From assembly GCF_900103365.1 (NCBI RefSeq), contig NZ_LT629703.1, positions 6,992,501 through 7,056,500 on the forward strand: a stretch of 64,000 nt of DNA. Reading direction: 5' to 3'. This stretch comes from Afipia sp. GAS231 (GTDB lineage Bacteria; Pseudomonadota; Alphaproteobacteria; Rhizobiales; Xanthobacteraceae). Shown here one piece after another: positions 17,543-25,961 of this stretch. The position numbers were made by a program, and so were the translations under genes. The first letter of the stretch is position 1; each line of letters starts with the position of its first letter. The notes under the pieces were generated by a model. It was not told the origin of the DNA, did not search any database, and saw nothing but the letters and a program-made list of their open reading frames with translations.

Positions 17543-18361
17543 GTGATCCATCGTCGCCATGCGCTCGGTCTGTTTGCCGCCGCCAGCCTGTTGCCGTCGC
17601 GTAGCTTTGCCAACGTCTCCTACCAGCGCAGCGAATTTCGCGAGGATCTCGCCAAGCGGTTTTTCGATCTCGGCACCGAGGGCACCTTCGTCGGCTACAA
17701 GGTCGACGACTACCTGATCATCGCCAGCGACAAGGTGCGCTCGGGCGAGGCCAAGCTGCCGGCCTCGACCTTCAAGATTCCGAATTCGATCATTGCGCTG
17801 GAAACCGGCGTGGTCGCCGATCCCGACAAGGACGTTTTCAAGTGGGACGGCGTGACCCGCAGCATCGAAGCCTGGAACAAGGACCACACCTTGCGCTCGG
17901 CGATCGCGGTCTCCGCGGTGCCGGTCTATCAGGAGATCGCCCGCCGCATTGGCGCCGAGCGGATGCAGAAATATGTCGACCTGCTTGACTACGGCAACCG
18001 CGACATCGGCGGCGGCATCGACCAGTTCTGGCTGACCGGCAATATGCGCATCGACCCGATCCAGCAGGTCGATTTTGTCGATCGCCTGCGGCGCGGCGTG
18101 CTGCCGGTTTCCAAGCGCAGCCAGGATCTGGTGGGGGACATTTTGCCGGTGACGAAAGTCGGCGACGCCACCATCCGCGCCAAGAGCGGTCTCTTGGGCG
18201 CGGAGGTCGGCAAGCCTTCGCTCGGCTGGATGGTCGGTTGGGCCGAGAAGGGCAGCCAGCAGACCGTGTTCGCGATGAACATGGATGTGCGCGATCCCAG
18301 CCAGATCCCGGCGCGCATGACGGTGACGCAGCAGTGCCTCACCGATATCGTGGCGATCTGA
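17543..18361 (+). CDS. Class D (OXA-type) beta-lactamase with a Tat-like signal
   Basis: 272 residues. All class D active-site motifs are present: Ser75-Thr-Phe-Lys78, Ser124-Ala-Val126, Tyr150-Gly-Asn152, Trp163 and Lys214-Ser-Gly216. It should hydrolyse penicillin-type beta-lactams through an acyl-Ser75 intermediate, if expressed. The leader HRRHALGLFAAASLL resembles a twin-arginine signal; a Sec signal is possible. The start is GTG. No mobile element or integron flanks it, so it appears intrinsic to the chromosome. Confidence 0.92.
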   Translation: MIHRRHALGLFAAASLLPSRSFANVSYQRSEFREDLAKRFFDLGTEGTFVGYKVDDYLIIASDKVRSGEAKLPASTFKIPNSIIALETGVVADPDKDVFKWDGVTRSIEAWNKDHTLRSAIAVSAVPVYQEIARRIGAERMQKYVDLLDYGNRDIGGGIDQFWLTGNMRIDPIQQVDFVDRLRRGVLPVSKRSQDLVGDILPVTKVGDATIRAKSGLLGAEVGKPSLGWMVGWAEKGSQQTVFAMNMDVRDPSQIPARMTVTQQCLTDIVAI

Positions 18362-18380
18362 CGGGCTGACCTGCACTTCG

Positions 18381-18506
18381 CCTCTCCCGCTTGCGGGGGA
18401 GGCCGACGCGCTCGAAGAGCGAGGCGGGTGGGGGCTCTCTCCACGGAGGGAATCTCGATGCGGAGGCACCCCCACCCCAACCCTCCCCCGCAAGCGGGAG
18501 AGGGAG
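18381..18506. repeat. Palindromic repeat, CCTCTCCCGCTTGCGGG family
   Basis: Left arm CCTCTCCCGCTTGCGGGGGA and right arm CCCCCGCAAGCGGGAGAGG pair over about 20 bases; GGCGGGTGGGGG and CCCCCACCCC pair inside. It fills most of the gap between the beta-lactamase gene and the next gene. Confidence 0.88.
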
Positions 18507-18612
18507 CGCAGTGCCGATGTCGCCGCATCTTGGATCTCATATGCGATTGCCTAGCTGGCGCGCGGGAGCGAGCTGAACTAGCATTTCCTCACAAGAACAA
18601 ACGGAGGAAATC

Positions 18613-19269
18613 ATGCCCGCATCGTCGCTCTGGATGTCGTCTCTCGTGGTCGCGGCCGCCGGCGGCTGGTTTGCCGCCACGATGTTTGCGGCTCCCGCCA
18701 CCAGCAAGGAGCCGCGCTTCCCGCAGCTCACCATGGATCAGCTCGACGAGAAGCAGAAGCCGCTCGGCGAGCAGATCATGAAGGTCTCCAGCGTCGGCCT
18801 CGGCGGGCCGTATAATCCGATGATCCGCAGCCCGGTGCTGGGCCAGCGGCTGTACGATCTGTTCTATTACCTGCGCTGGCAGACCTCGGTGCCGACCAAG
18901 CTCAACGAGTTCGCGATCCTGGTGATCGGCCGGCAATGGCGCTCGCAGGTCGAATGGTTTGCGCATGCGCCGCTGGCGGCCAAGGCCGGGCTGTCGGCCG
19001 ACATCATCGCTGACCTCAAGGCCGGCAAGCGTCCGTCCGGCATGGCCGAGGACGAGGCGCTGGTTTACGATTTCGTCACTGAACTGACGACCACGCAAAA
19101 GGTCTCCGACGAAACCTATGCGAGGGCCAAGAAGGTGTTCAACGATCAGCAGATCGTCGATCTCACCGCGGTCGCCGGTAACTACGTCATGGTAGCGATG
19201 CTGCTGGCGATGGCGGAAGAGACTGTCCCTCCCGGCAAGGAGCCGCCGTTCAAGGTCGGGGAGAAGTAG
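18613..19269 (+). CDS. Exported carboxymuconolactone decarboxylase-like (AhpD-fold) protein
   Basis: 218 residues. N-terminal hydrophobic segment (about 5-27) is a signal peptide or anchor. The CMD/AhpD-like helical fold is indicated by KLNEFAILVIGRQWRSQVEWFAHAPLAAKAG and VYDFVTELTTTQKVSDETYARA. The AhpD CxxC pair is absent, so peroxidase-reductase activity is unlikely; a lyase or structural role is possible. ACGGAGGAAATC directly before ATG 18613 is a strong ribosome-binding site. Confidence 0.88.
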   Translation: MPASSLWMSSLVVAAAGGWFAATMFAAPATSKEPRFPQLTMDQLDEKQKPLGEQIMKVSSVGLGGPYNPMIRSPVLGQRLYDLFYYLRWQTSVPTKLNEFAILVIGRQWRSQVEWFAHAPLAAKAGLSADIIADLKAGKRPSGMAEDEALVYDFVTELTTTQKVSDETYARAKKVFNDQQIVDLTAVAGNYVMVAMLLAMAEETVPPGKEPPFKVGEK

Positions 19270-19290
19270 GGGCTCGGAATTCTCCAAGTC

Positions 19291-19375
19291 GTCATGCCCG
19301 GGCTTGACCCGGGCATCCACGTTCTTCGATCGCCAGAAGTAAGTCGTGGATGGCCGGGTCAAGCCCGGCCATGAC
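19291..19375. repeat. Palindromic repeat, GTCATGCCCGG family, copy 3
   Basis: GTCATGCCCGGGCTTGACCC and GGGTCAAGCCCGGCCATGAC are complementary arms; ATCCACG and CGTGGAT pair inside. Lies between two convergent genes. Confidence 0.9.
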
Positions 19376-19389
19376 GAGATGGGGTTGCC

Positions 19390-20391
19390 TCATCCCAGCT
19401 TGAACAGCGCCTGCAAAAACTCGCTCACGGCCTTGCGCGCTTCCATCGCAGTGGCCGGATTGCCGCCGACATGCGGGCCGAGTTCGATGCAGGCATCCTT
19501 GTAGCTGAACGGCGCTTGCGTATCGGCGTTCATCAGGACGCCGCCTTCGCCTTCTTTCAAATGACAATTGCGCGCGGTCTGCGCGCCTGACGATACCGAC
19601 GTGGTGTTGGTGCCGAGCAGGCCGGAATCGAAGCCATGCGGCGAGTCCGGATATTCGGTCAGCGTCACGTCGCGCTTGGCGTCCTGCAGCCGCGCCAGAT
19701 AGGCCTTGCAGCTTGCGACGGGATTGTAATCGTCGGGCGTGCCGTGAAAGATCCGGATCGGTGCGGCGGCGACCTCGGTGTCTGACGCGTAGGTGGTCGA
19801 ACAGTCCGGATAGAACGGGATGTAGCCGGCGAATGTTGCGCCCGACTTGTTCCAGAGCTTGTGGAAGCGGTCGAGGCTGGCATAGAGCGCGGCCTGGCCG
19901 CCGCGGGAGAATCCCATCAGCACGATGCGGTCGGGATCGACCCGCGGATGCTTCGCCAGGATTTCCAGCGAGCGGTAGATGTCGACGATCAGGTTGAGCC
20001 GGCCGAGCAGGGCCTGGTTGGGGCCGACCACCGTCAGCCCGCGGCCGGAAAAACCGTCGATCACGAAGGTCGAAATCCCCATCGCGTTGAACTGATGCAC
20101 CCAGGCTTCAATGGTCGAACTGACGCCGCTCGAGCCGTGCATCAGCACCACCACCGGCAGCTTGCCGGTGCCCTGCGCGACGCGGAATTCGCCGGCGACG
20201 GTGACCGGCTTGCCGTTGGCGTCGCCGGACAGGAACTGCTGGTCGGAGATGGTCAGCGACGGGATCGCGTAGATCTCGACGCGGGCGGCCATCTCCTTGG
20301 GAATCGATTGCGCGTTGGTCTCGATGCAGGTGAGCCAAACGCCGGTGCAAAAGATCGCCGCCGTGACGGCGACGCGCCAGTCTGCCTGCAT
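19390..20391 (-). CDS. Exported dienelactone-hydrolase-family protein
   Basis: 333 residues, alpha/beta-hydrolase. A signal peptide ends ETNA before Gln (about residue 27). Nucleophile Ser162 sits in GFSRGG, the acid is probably in HGTPDDY and the His in SPHGFDS. ATG 20391 was chosen because TTGGGGGAAACG just upstream is its ribosome-binding site, although the frame is open to a TTG at 20403. Six Cys in the mature part suggest disulfides in the periplasm. Substrate unknown. Confidence 0.88.
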   Translation of the reverse strand: MQADWRVAVTAAIFCTGVWLTCIETNAQSIPKEMAARVEIYAIPSLTISDQQFLSGDANGKPVTVAGEFRVAQGTGKLPVVVLMHGSSGVSSTIEAWVHQFNAMGISTFVIDGFSGRGLTVVGPNQALLGRLNLIVDIYRSLEILAKHPRVDPDRIVLMGFSRGGQAALYASLDRFHKLWNKSGATFAGYIPFYPDCSTTYASDTEVAAAPIRIFHGTPDDYNPVASCKAYLARLQDAKRDVTLTEYPDSPHGFDSGLLGTNTTSVSSGAQTARNCHLKEGEGGVLMNADTQAPFSYKDACIELGPHVGGNPATAMEARKAVSEFLQALFKLG

Positions 20392-20465
20392 CGTTTCCCC
20401 CAAAAGCGGCTGTTATTGAATCCCGTCAGCCTTTGGAGAGAGTACAGCAAGCAGCCAATCGGCTG

Positions 20466-20933
20466 TCAATTCGGCTGCTTCCCGATCCGCCCTAGATGGG
20501 TAAACCCGAAACCGGCGGCGTATTTCAAACCATAGCCGAGCATGCGGTCGAAGCCGATATGGGCCAGCCAGATCATCGCGATCGAGAGCACCAGCGGCGA
20601 AGAGGCGGCAAATCCGAACGTCATCATCGCCATCGGCGCCAGGTAGCTGTGGGCGGCATTGTAGATCATGGCGCCGAACTTGGGTCCGGCGAGATAGGCT
20701 GCAAAGCTGAGGTCGGGCGCGAGGAACAGGATGGCATAGATCCACCACGATCCGTCCCAGACCCCGTACAGCAGCGTCATCCCCGCAAACAGCGCCAGCC
20801 CCTCCAGCCGGAGCAGCGTTCGCACGCCGCCGGAGGCGGCGCCCGGGCCTTCGGTGGCCCGGCCTTCGGTGCCCGGGCCGATAGTGCCCGGGCCGACAGT
20901 GCCCGTCGTGTCGGCGTTTGCAGTATCGGTCAT
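20466..20933 (-). CDS. DUF4260 membrane protein
   Basis: 155 residues. The first about 36 are a Gly/Pro/Thr/Glu-rich repeat (units like [11 protein letters not shown]) encoded by degenerate GGCCCGGGCAC units at 20845-20905. The rest, from [15 protein letters not shown], is the DUF4260 core with about four membrane segments and conserved [15 protein letters not shown] and [27 protein letters not shown] precedes the ATG. Function unknown. The repeat-coded N-terminus is unusual for the family. Confidence 0.9.
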   Translation of the reverse strand: MTDTANADTTGTVGPGTIGPGTEGRATEGPGAASGGVRTLLRLEGLALFAGMTLLYGVWDGSWWIYAILFLAPDLSFAAYLAGPKFGAMIYNAAHSYLAPMAMMTFGFAASSPLVLSIAMIWLAHIGFDRMLGYGLKYAAGFGFTHLGRIGKQPN

Positions 20934-21068
20934 GAAGTCCCCTTCAGGTCAGGCAGCGGATATAAGGGCCGCGGGGCGGCGGTACCAGATGCCGGGAGGG
21001 GTGTTTCCGGTTCGGAAAAGGCCGTGTTAGAAGGCCCTCAAATCGGTAGCCAAGACGGGCGGAAGCAG

Positions 21069-22601
21069 ATGAAAGATATTTTGGACACCCTCGAAGAACG
21101 GCGCGCCGGCGCCAAGCTCGGCGGCGGCGAAAAGCGCATCGAGGCGCAGCACGCCCGCGGCAAGCTGACCGCGCGGGAGCGCATCGAGCTCTTGCTCGAC
21201 AAGGGCTCGTTCGAGGAATTCGACATGTTCGTCGAGCACCGCTCCACCGAATTCGGCATGGAGAAGAACAAGATCCCCGGCGACGGCGTCGTCACCGGCT
21301 GGGGCACCGTCAACGGCCGCAAGACTTTTGTGTTCGCCAAGGATTTTACCGTGTTCGGCGGCTCGCTGTCCGAGACCCACGCGCTGAAGATCACCAAACT
21401 GCAGGACATGGCGATGAAGGCGCGGGCGCCGATCATCGGGCTCTATGACGCCGGCGGCGCGCGCATCCAGGAAGGTGTCGCCGCGCTGGCGGGCTATTCC
21501 TATGTGTTCCGCCGCAACGTCATTGCATCCGGCGTGATCCCGCAGATCTCCGTCATCATGGGTCCCTGCGCCGGCGGCGACGTCTATTCGCCTGCCATGA
21601 CCGACTTCATCTTCATGGTGAAGAACACGAGCTACATGTTCGTCACCGGCCCCGACGTGGTCAAGACCGTCACCAACGAAGTCGTGACCGCCGAAGAACT
21701 CGGCGGCGCCTCGGTGCACGCGACGCGCTCCTCGATCGCCGACGGCGCCTTCGAGAACGACGTCGAGACGCTGTTGCAGATGCGCCGGCTGATCGATTTC
21801 CTGCCGTCCAACAACACCGACGGCGTGCCGGAATGGCCGAGCTTCGACGACATCGAACGCGTCGACATGTCGCTGGATACGCTGATCCCCGACAATCCGA
21901 ACAAGCCCTACGACATGAAGGAGCTGATCCTGAAAGTCGTGGACGAGGGCGACTTCTTCGAGATTTCGGAGACCTTTGCCAGGAACATCGTCACCGGTTT
22001 CGGCCGCATCGCCGGCCGCACCGTCGGCTTCGTCGCCAACCAGCCGATGGTGCTGGCGGGCGTGCTCGATAGCGATGCCTCGCGCAAGGCGGCGCGCTTC
22101 GTGCGTTTCTGCGACGCCTTCAACATTCCGATCGTGACGTTTGTGGACGTGCCGGGCTTCCTGCCGGGCACCGCGCAGGAATACGGCGGCCTGATCAAGC
22201 ACGGCGCCAAACTGCTGTTCGCCTATTCGCAGTGCACGGTGCCGCTCGTCACCGTCATCACCCGCAAGGCCTATGGCGGCGCGTTCGACGTGATGGCGTC
22301 AAAGGAAATCGGCGCCGACATGAACTACGCCTGGCCGACCGCGCAGATCGCCGTGATGGGCGCGAAGGGCGCGGTGGAGATCATCTTCCGCAGCGACATC
22401 GGCGACTCCGATGCGATCGCCGCGCGCACCAAGGAATACGAGGACCGTTTCCTGTCACCGTTCATCGCCGCCGAACGCGGCTATCTCGACGACGTCATCA
22501 TGCCGCACTCGACCCGCAAGCGCATCGCCCGCGCGCTGGCGATGCTGAAAGACAAGCATGTCGAGATCCCGATGAAGAAGCACGACAATTTGCCGTTGTG
22601 A
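21069..22601 (+). CDS. pccB: Acyl-CoA carboxylase beta (carboxyltransferase) subunit, propionyl-CoA type
   Basis: 510 residues. Transfers CO2 from carboxybiotin to propionyl- or a related acyl-CoA. Both crotonase-like halves are present: the N-half with [18 protein letters not shown] and [13 protein letters not shown] oxyanion-hole segments, the C-half with [17 protein letters not shown] and [18 protein letters not shown] at 21069 matches the family start [12 protein letters not shown]; the frame is open upstream only antisense to the DUF4260 gene. No alpha (biotin) subunit is adjacent, so pccA must lie elsewhere. Methylcrotonyl-CoA specificity is less likely but not excluded. Confidence 0.93.
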   Translation: MKDILDTLEERRAGAKLGGGEKRIEAQHARGKLTARERIELLLDKGSFEEFDMFVEHRSTEFGMEKNKIPGDGVVTGWGTVNGRKTFVFAKDFTVFGGSLSETHALKITKLQDMAMKARAPIIGLYDAGGARIQEGVAALAGYSYVFRRNVIASGVIPQISVIMGPCAGGDVYSPAMTDFIFMVKNTSYMFVTGPDVVKTVTNEVVTAEELGGASVHATRSSIADGAFENDVETLLQMRRLIDFLPSNNTDGVPEWPSFDDIERVDMSLDTLIPDNPNKPYDMKELILKVVDEGDFFEISETFARNIVTGFGRIAGRTVGFVANQPMVLAGVLDSDASRKAARFVRFCDAFNIPIVTFVDVPGFLPGTAQEYGGLIKHGAKLLFAYSQCTVPLVTVITRKAYGGAFDVMASKEIGADMNYAWPTAQIAVMGAKGAVEIIFRSDIGDSDAIAARTKEYEDRFLSPFIAAERGYLDDVIMPHSTRKRIARALAMLKDKHVEIPMKKHDNLPL

Positions 22602-22620
22602 GATTCTGCGACGCGCCAGC

Positions 22621-22719
22621 TTCGTAGGGTGGGTTAGGCGAAGCCGTAACCCACCGAAGTCTTGCCGCGCGGACGGCTCAGCCGGTGGGTTACGCCTTCG
22701 GCTAACCCACCCTACGAAG
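22621..22719. repeat. Palindromic repeat, GTAGGGTGGG family, copy 2
   Basis: Arms TTCGTAGGGTGGGTTAGGCG and CTAACCCACCCTACGAA extend over 36 bases with two mismatches. Each arm contains its own small GGCGAAGCC-type palindrome. Located between the convergent pccB and small exported-protein genes, where it may act as a bidirectional terminator. Confidence 0.9.
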
Positions 22720-22743
22720 CTGCAAAGCCGGCAATGATCGAGA

Positions 22744-22992
22744 TCACCAGCGCGTAGCCTGCGCGGTCCGCTCCGTCGTGCCTTTCAAACATTCGCGCGC
22801 GGCCTCGATCTGCGCATCGGTTGCGCCGTGACTTCGCGCCCACATTTCTGCTGCCGAAGCCGAATACTTTGCCACGTAAACCCGGACCATCGCGCAGGAC
22901 ATGCGCTGCACGACGCCTCGTTCGGCAAGCGCTTCGGATGGTGGTGAAAGAGATAACGTCAGCGCAACAGCGCCAATTCCACGCAACAGCAT
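22744..22992 (-). CDS. Small exported protein with two cysteines
   Basis: 82 residues; function unknown. Signal peptide 1-23 ends EALA before Glu. The mature 59 residues contain VQRMSCAMVRVYVAKYSAS and a second Cys in EARECLK (Cys33 and Cys68), which could form one disulfide in the periplasm. Helix-rich composition. A GGGGG precedes the ATG. Small exported proteins of this type are, to my knowledge, frequent in Bradyrhizobium. Confidence 0.7.
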   Translation of the reverse strand: MLLRGIGAVALTLSLSPPSEALAERGVVQRMSCAMVRVYVAKYSASAAEMWARSHGATDAQIEAARECLKGTTERTAQATRW

Positions 22993-23180
22993 GGTGCCCC
23001 CGTTAGTATCGATGTGAATTACCCCGGAGGCAGAGAATCAGAGTTCGTTCTGATCCGCAAATTAAACTGACGCGCAGAACGAGCTGTCACCAGGAATTGG
23101 TGTAACGGCGCGCCAATCGAAGAGTCGCTGAAAAAGTTCCTGCATGGAACTCATCGGGACCAATCGCAGATCGTGACTTT

Positions 23181-23248
23181 GGTGGGTTACGCCTTCCGCC
23201 TTCGCTCTACGAGCTACGGCGGACAAGTCGGCTGACCCACCCTACGAA
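23181..23248. repeat. Palindromic repeat, GTAGGGTGGG family, copy 3 with TTCCGCCTTCGCTC insert
   Basis: Ends GGTGGGTTACGCC and GACCCACCCTACGAA belong to the GTAGGGTGGG family. Inside is TTCCGCCTTCGCTC..GAGCTACGGCGGACAAGTCG, which recurs alone at 27538-27572. The region 22993-23180 shows no gene. Confidence 0.8.
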
Positions 23249-23252
23249 GCGT

Positions 23253-25208
23253 TCACTGCCCCAGCTTCGCCAGCGTCCCCAGCTTGGCCGCTTCGATCGA
23301 GCGTGCTGCATCCTCTTCCAACAGCAATCGTTCCGCGACGGCACGCGCGGCCTCGCGCTTCACCGCCGCGACATACGCCGCATCATCCGCATAGCGCGCC
23401 TCGATCGACGGCCGTGGGTCGTTGGCGTCTTTCCTTGCGGCTTCCGTCGGCGCGAACGGCAACACCGCGCCTTGCAATGGATAGAACGCGGTGGGGCCGT
23501 AACCTGCGGCGCGGGGATTCCAGCCGGTATAGGTCGCTCGCGGAACCGCCAGCGCCAGCAGGTGCACGCCTGCGATCGCCATGCCGTCGGTGTCCGCGCG
23601 CGGCACGAACACGGGGTAGCCGCCGATCTCCTTGGGTGGCAGCACGCTCTGGTCGGAGAATTCAGCCGTCGTGTATCTCGCGGCATAGGGCAGGCCGGGG
23701 ATGTTCGAGGGCACCGCGCCTTCGGCCGGCACCAGCGTGCCCTGGGCGCGCATCGGTACGCGGCTGGCGGGCGGGGTGACGCCGTCGCGGATCCAACTGT
23801 CGAGATCGGACAGCAGCGCCCGCATCGGCGCACCCGAATGCATCGGGTTCTGCGGCAGCGCCATCGCGGGCACGGCGTGCATGCGGTCGTTGGGTCCGGC
23901 GAAATGCGGCGTGCCCGCGATCATGTAGGCGCGGACATTGTCGGGGAGGTCGAGGTGATTGCCCTGCAAGTCGGTCACCAGTAGCGAGGCATGCGAGGCC
24001 CACCATTCGTGCTCGCTGTCGGTCTGCATCACCTTCGGGCAGGTGGCGTTCAGCGAACAGCGGCGCAGCAGACCGTCGGTGCGGCCGGTGAGGGGATCGC
24101 TCAAGCTCGCATAGGTGAACGGGAACAGGTCGGCCTGCCAGGCCGGGTCCTGTGGGTGGCGCGGGTTGCGGCCGGGCTGGCCGAACCGCAGGTTGGTCGC
24201 CATTCGCCGTGTGCCCGCGATATGCGGCATCAGCCCGTCGAACACGACGCGGCCTTCGGTGTCTTCGTTGAAACCGAGATAGAGGAAGTCGCGCAGGAAT
24301 CGCCCGGACTGCGAGACGCCGAAGCCGATCGCGCGGTTGACCTGCGGGTTCAGCCCTGCGAGCAGAGGATTGGCGGAACTGCGGTCGTGCCGCAGGAAAC
24401 TTGCGACGTCGCGCACGGCTGCGAACGATAGGCCCAGCAGCGCCGGATCGCGCGCCGTATACGTGACTTCATAGAGCGCGCCGGCATCGAAACCCTCCGG
24501 CCGCGTGATCTCGACCGTGGTCGGATCGACCAGCCGCACCGCAAGTTTTGCCGGCGTCCGCCGCGGATCCGCCCAGGCGGCGCGGACGGTGACGGCAAGG
24601 TTGGCCGGATCCGCCGCCGGCCAGGTCAGCGTGGCGCGCGCCGGGCTGGTGGTGTTGTCGAACACGAATTCTTCGCGAACCGGTCCGGTGACGCCTTTCA
24701 GCACCGGTGCGGCCAGCGCCATCTGCCCCGGCTTGGACGGAATGTCGGCCTGCCAGCCGACCCAGACCATCGTAAAACCCTGGCGGTGCAGGAAGCCGAT
24801 GCCGGCATCGTCGGCGGCCTCGGCGCGGTTGGCGCCGGGCTGAGCGGAGTCGTCGAATAGCTGCGGCGCGAGTTTCCGGCCGCGGTTCGGCACTTCGAGC
24901 AGCAGCGTGCCGTTGCCATGGGTGGGGTCGGCCGGGCGCAGGATCACGACGTCGGCGGTGGCTTCGACCCGCCCGTCCGCGTTGCGCCGCGCCAGGGCAA
25001 TATCGGCGATGACGGCGTTGCGGTCGTCGGCCGGATCGAGCGCGATGGTGGCCCGTGCGGTGATCCGCTCGTAAGGCCCGACCTCGCCAAAACTGCGGCC
25101 CGCGAAGGCCGGCACGCGTTCGAGTACATCGAACTTGACGACCTGCGCCGCTAGCGCGGTTGGGAAAGTGCAGGCTGCGGCGATGACGAAAGCCACGATC
25201 TTGCGCAT
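23253..25208 (-). CDS. Large exported alpha/beta-hydrolase-domain protein
   Basis: 651 residues with a signal peptide (1-20, ending ALA). It belongs to the group annotated as alpha/beta hydrolase domain-containing (Abhydrolase_10 type): an N-terminal beta-rich part, LEVPNRGRKL near 104-113, the nucleophile in GVSQSGRFLRD near 297-307, and SEHEWWASHASL and AGTPHFAGP further on. Probably a periplasmic esterase; no substrate can be named. Monocistronic by spacing. Confidence 0.88.
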   Translation of the reverse strand: MRKIVAFVIAAACTFPTALAAQVVKFDVLERVPAFAGRSFGEVGPYERITARATIALDPADDRNAVIADIALARRNADGRVEATADVVILRPADPTHGNGTLLLEVPNRGRKLAPQLFDDSAQPGANRAEAADDAGIGFLHRQGFTMVWVGWQADIPSKPGQMALAAPVLKGVTGPVREEFVFDNTTSPARATLTWPAADPANLAVTVRAAWADPRRTPAKLAVRLVDPTTVEITRPEGFDAGALYEVTYTARDPALLGLSFAAVRDVASFLRHDRSSANPLLAGLNPQVNRAIGFGVSQSGRFLRDFLYLGFNEDTEGRVVFDGLMPHIAGTRRMATNLRFGQPGRNPRHPQDPAWQADLFPFTYASLSDPLTGRTDGLLRRCSLNATCPKVMQTDSEHEWWASHASLLVTDLQGNHLDLPDNVRAYMIAGTPHFAGPNDRMHAVPAMALPQNPMHSGAPMRALLSDLDSWIRDGVTPPASRVPMRAQGTLVPAEGAVPSNIPGLPYAARYTTAEFSDQSVLPPKEIGGYPVFVPRADTDGMAIAGVHLLALAVPRATYTGWNPRAAGYGPTAFYPLQGAVLPFAPTEAARKDANDPRPSIEARYADDAAYVAAVKREAARAVAERLLLEEDAARSIEAAKLGTLAKLGQ

Positions 25209-25377
25209 GGGCCTGCTTCCTCCCGGGTGACGCCGGAAGGTTTGCCCCTCCTTGTGCGTTAGTTTCGTCTCTGCCCGATTTTAGGCAGCATTGCCGTTAT
25301 TGTCGATCAGGCCGCGCGTCGCGCCGGACGCAGGGCAGCTGTGTCACCCGAATTTCTCAGCAAGGGGAGCTTGCGCC

Positions 25378-25824
25378 ATGTCTACCCTGTTCGCCTTCCT
25401 GCATCACCTCGCGGCCTTTACGCTGGTAGCGGCGCTGGCGGTGGAGTTCACGCTGATCCGGCAGGAACTGACGCTGGCCTCGGCGCGGCGGCTGCAGGTC
25501 ACGGACATGGTGCTCGGCATCGCCGCCGGCTTCCTGTTGATCGTAGGTCTTTGCCGGGTGTTCTTCTTCGAGAAGGGCTCCGACTATTATTTCCACAGCC
25601 ATGCTTTCCTTGCGAAATTCTCGATCTTCATCGTGGTCGGGCTGTTGTCTGTGATCCCGACCGTCGAATTTCTGTCATGGAACAAGCCGCTGCGGGATGG
25701 GCAGGTGCCTAAGGTCAGCGCCAAGCAGCTACGGCTGGTGACCGTGATCATTCATGGCGAGCTGTTCGCGATCGCCCTCATCCTGCTCTGCGCCGCGATC
25801 ATGGCGCGGGGCGGCTGGGTGTGA
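25378..25824 (+). CDS. DUF2214 membrane protein
   Basis: 148 residues with four predicted membrane segments: about 6-26, 42-63, 78-98 and 122-143. Conserved His in LHHLAAF, HSHAFLAKF and IIHGELF suggest metal or heme binding, as in other small multi-His membrane families. AAGGGGAGC precedes ATG 25378. Function unknown; monocistronic. Confidence 0.88.
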   Translation: MSTLFAFLHHLAAFTLVAALAVEFTLIRQELTLASARRLQVTDMVLGIAAGFLLIVGLCRVFFFEKGSDYYFHSHAFLAKFSIFIVVGLLSVIPTVEFLSWNKPLRDGQVPKVSAKQLRLVTVIIHGELFAIALILLCAAIMARGGWV

Positions 25825-25961
25825 GGCGTTGCCGGGTGCCAATTTCAGCCCCGCGTCACCCTTCCGCCTGCGCGGGCGGTCGTATATGAGAGAATTGCTC
25901 AACTTGACGGTGGTTTGGTCCAAAATCGCGACCTGACGCTTGGTATTCAACCGGAGATGGC

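Noticed and set aside
12587..19375. Three similar palindromes at 12.6, 14.0 and 19.3 kb considered as a CRISPR or integron-type array
   Set aside because: They are kilobases apart with genes between, lack regular spacers, and are ordinary dispersed palindromic elements.
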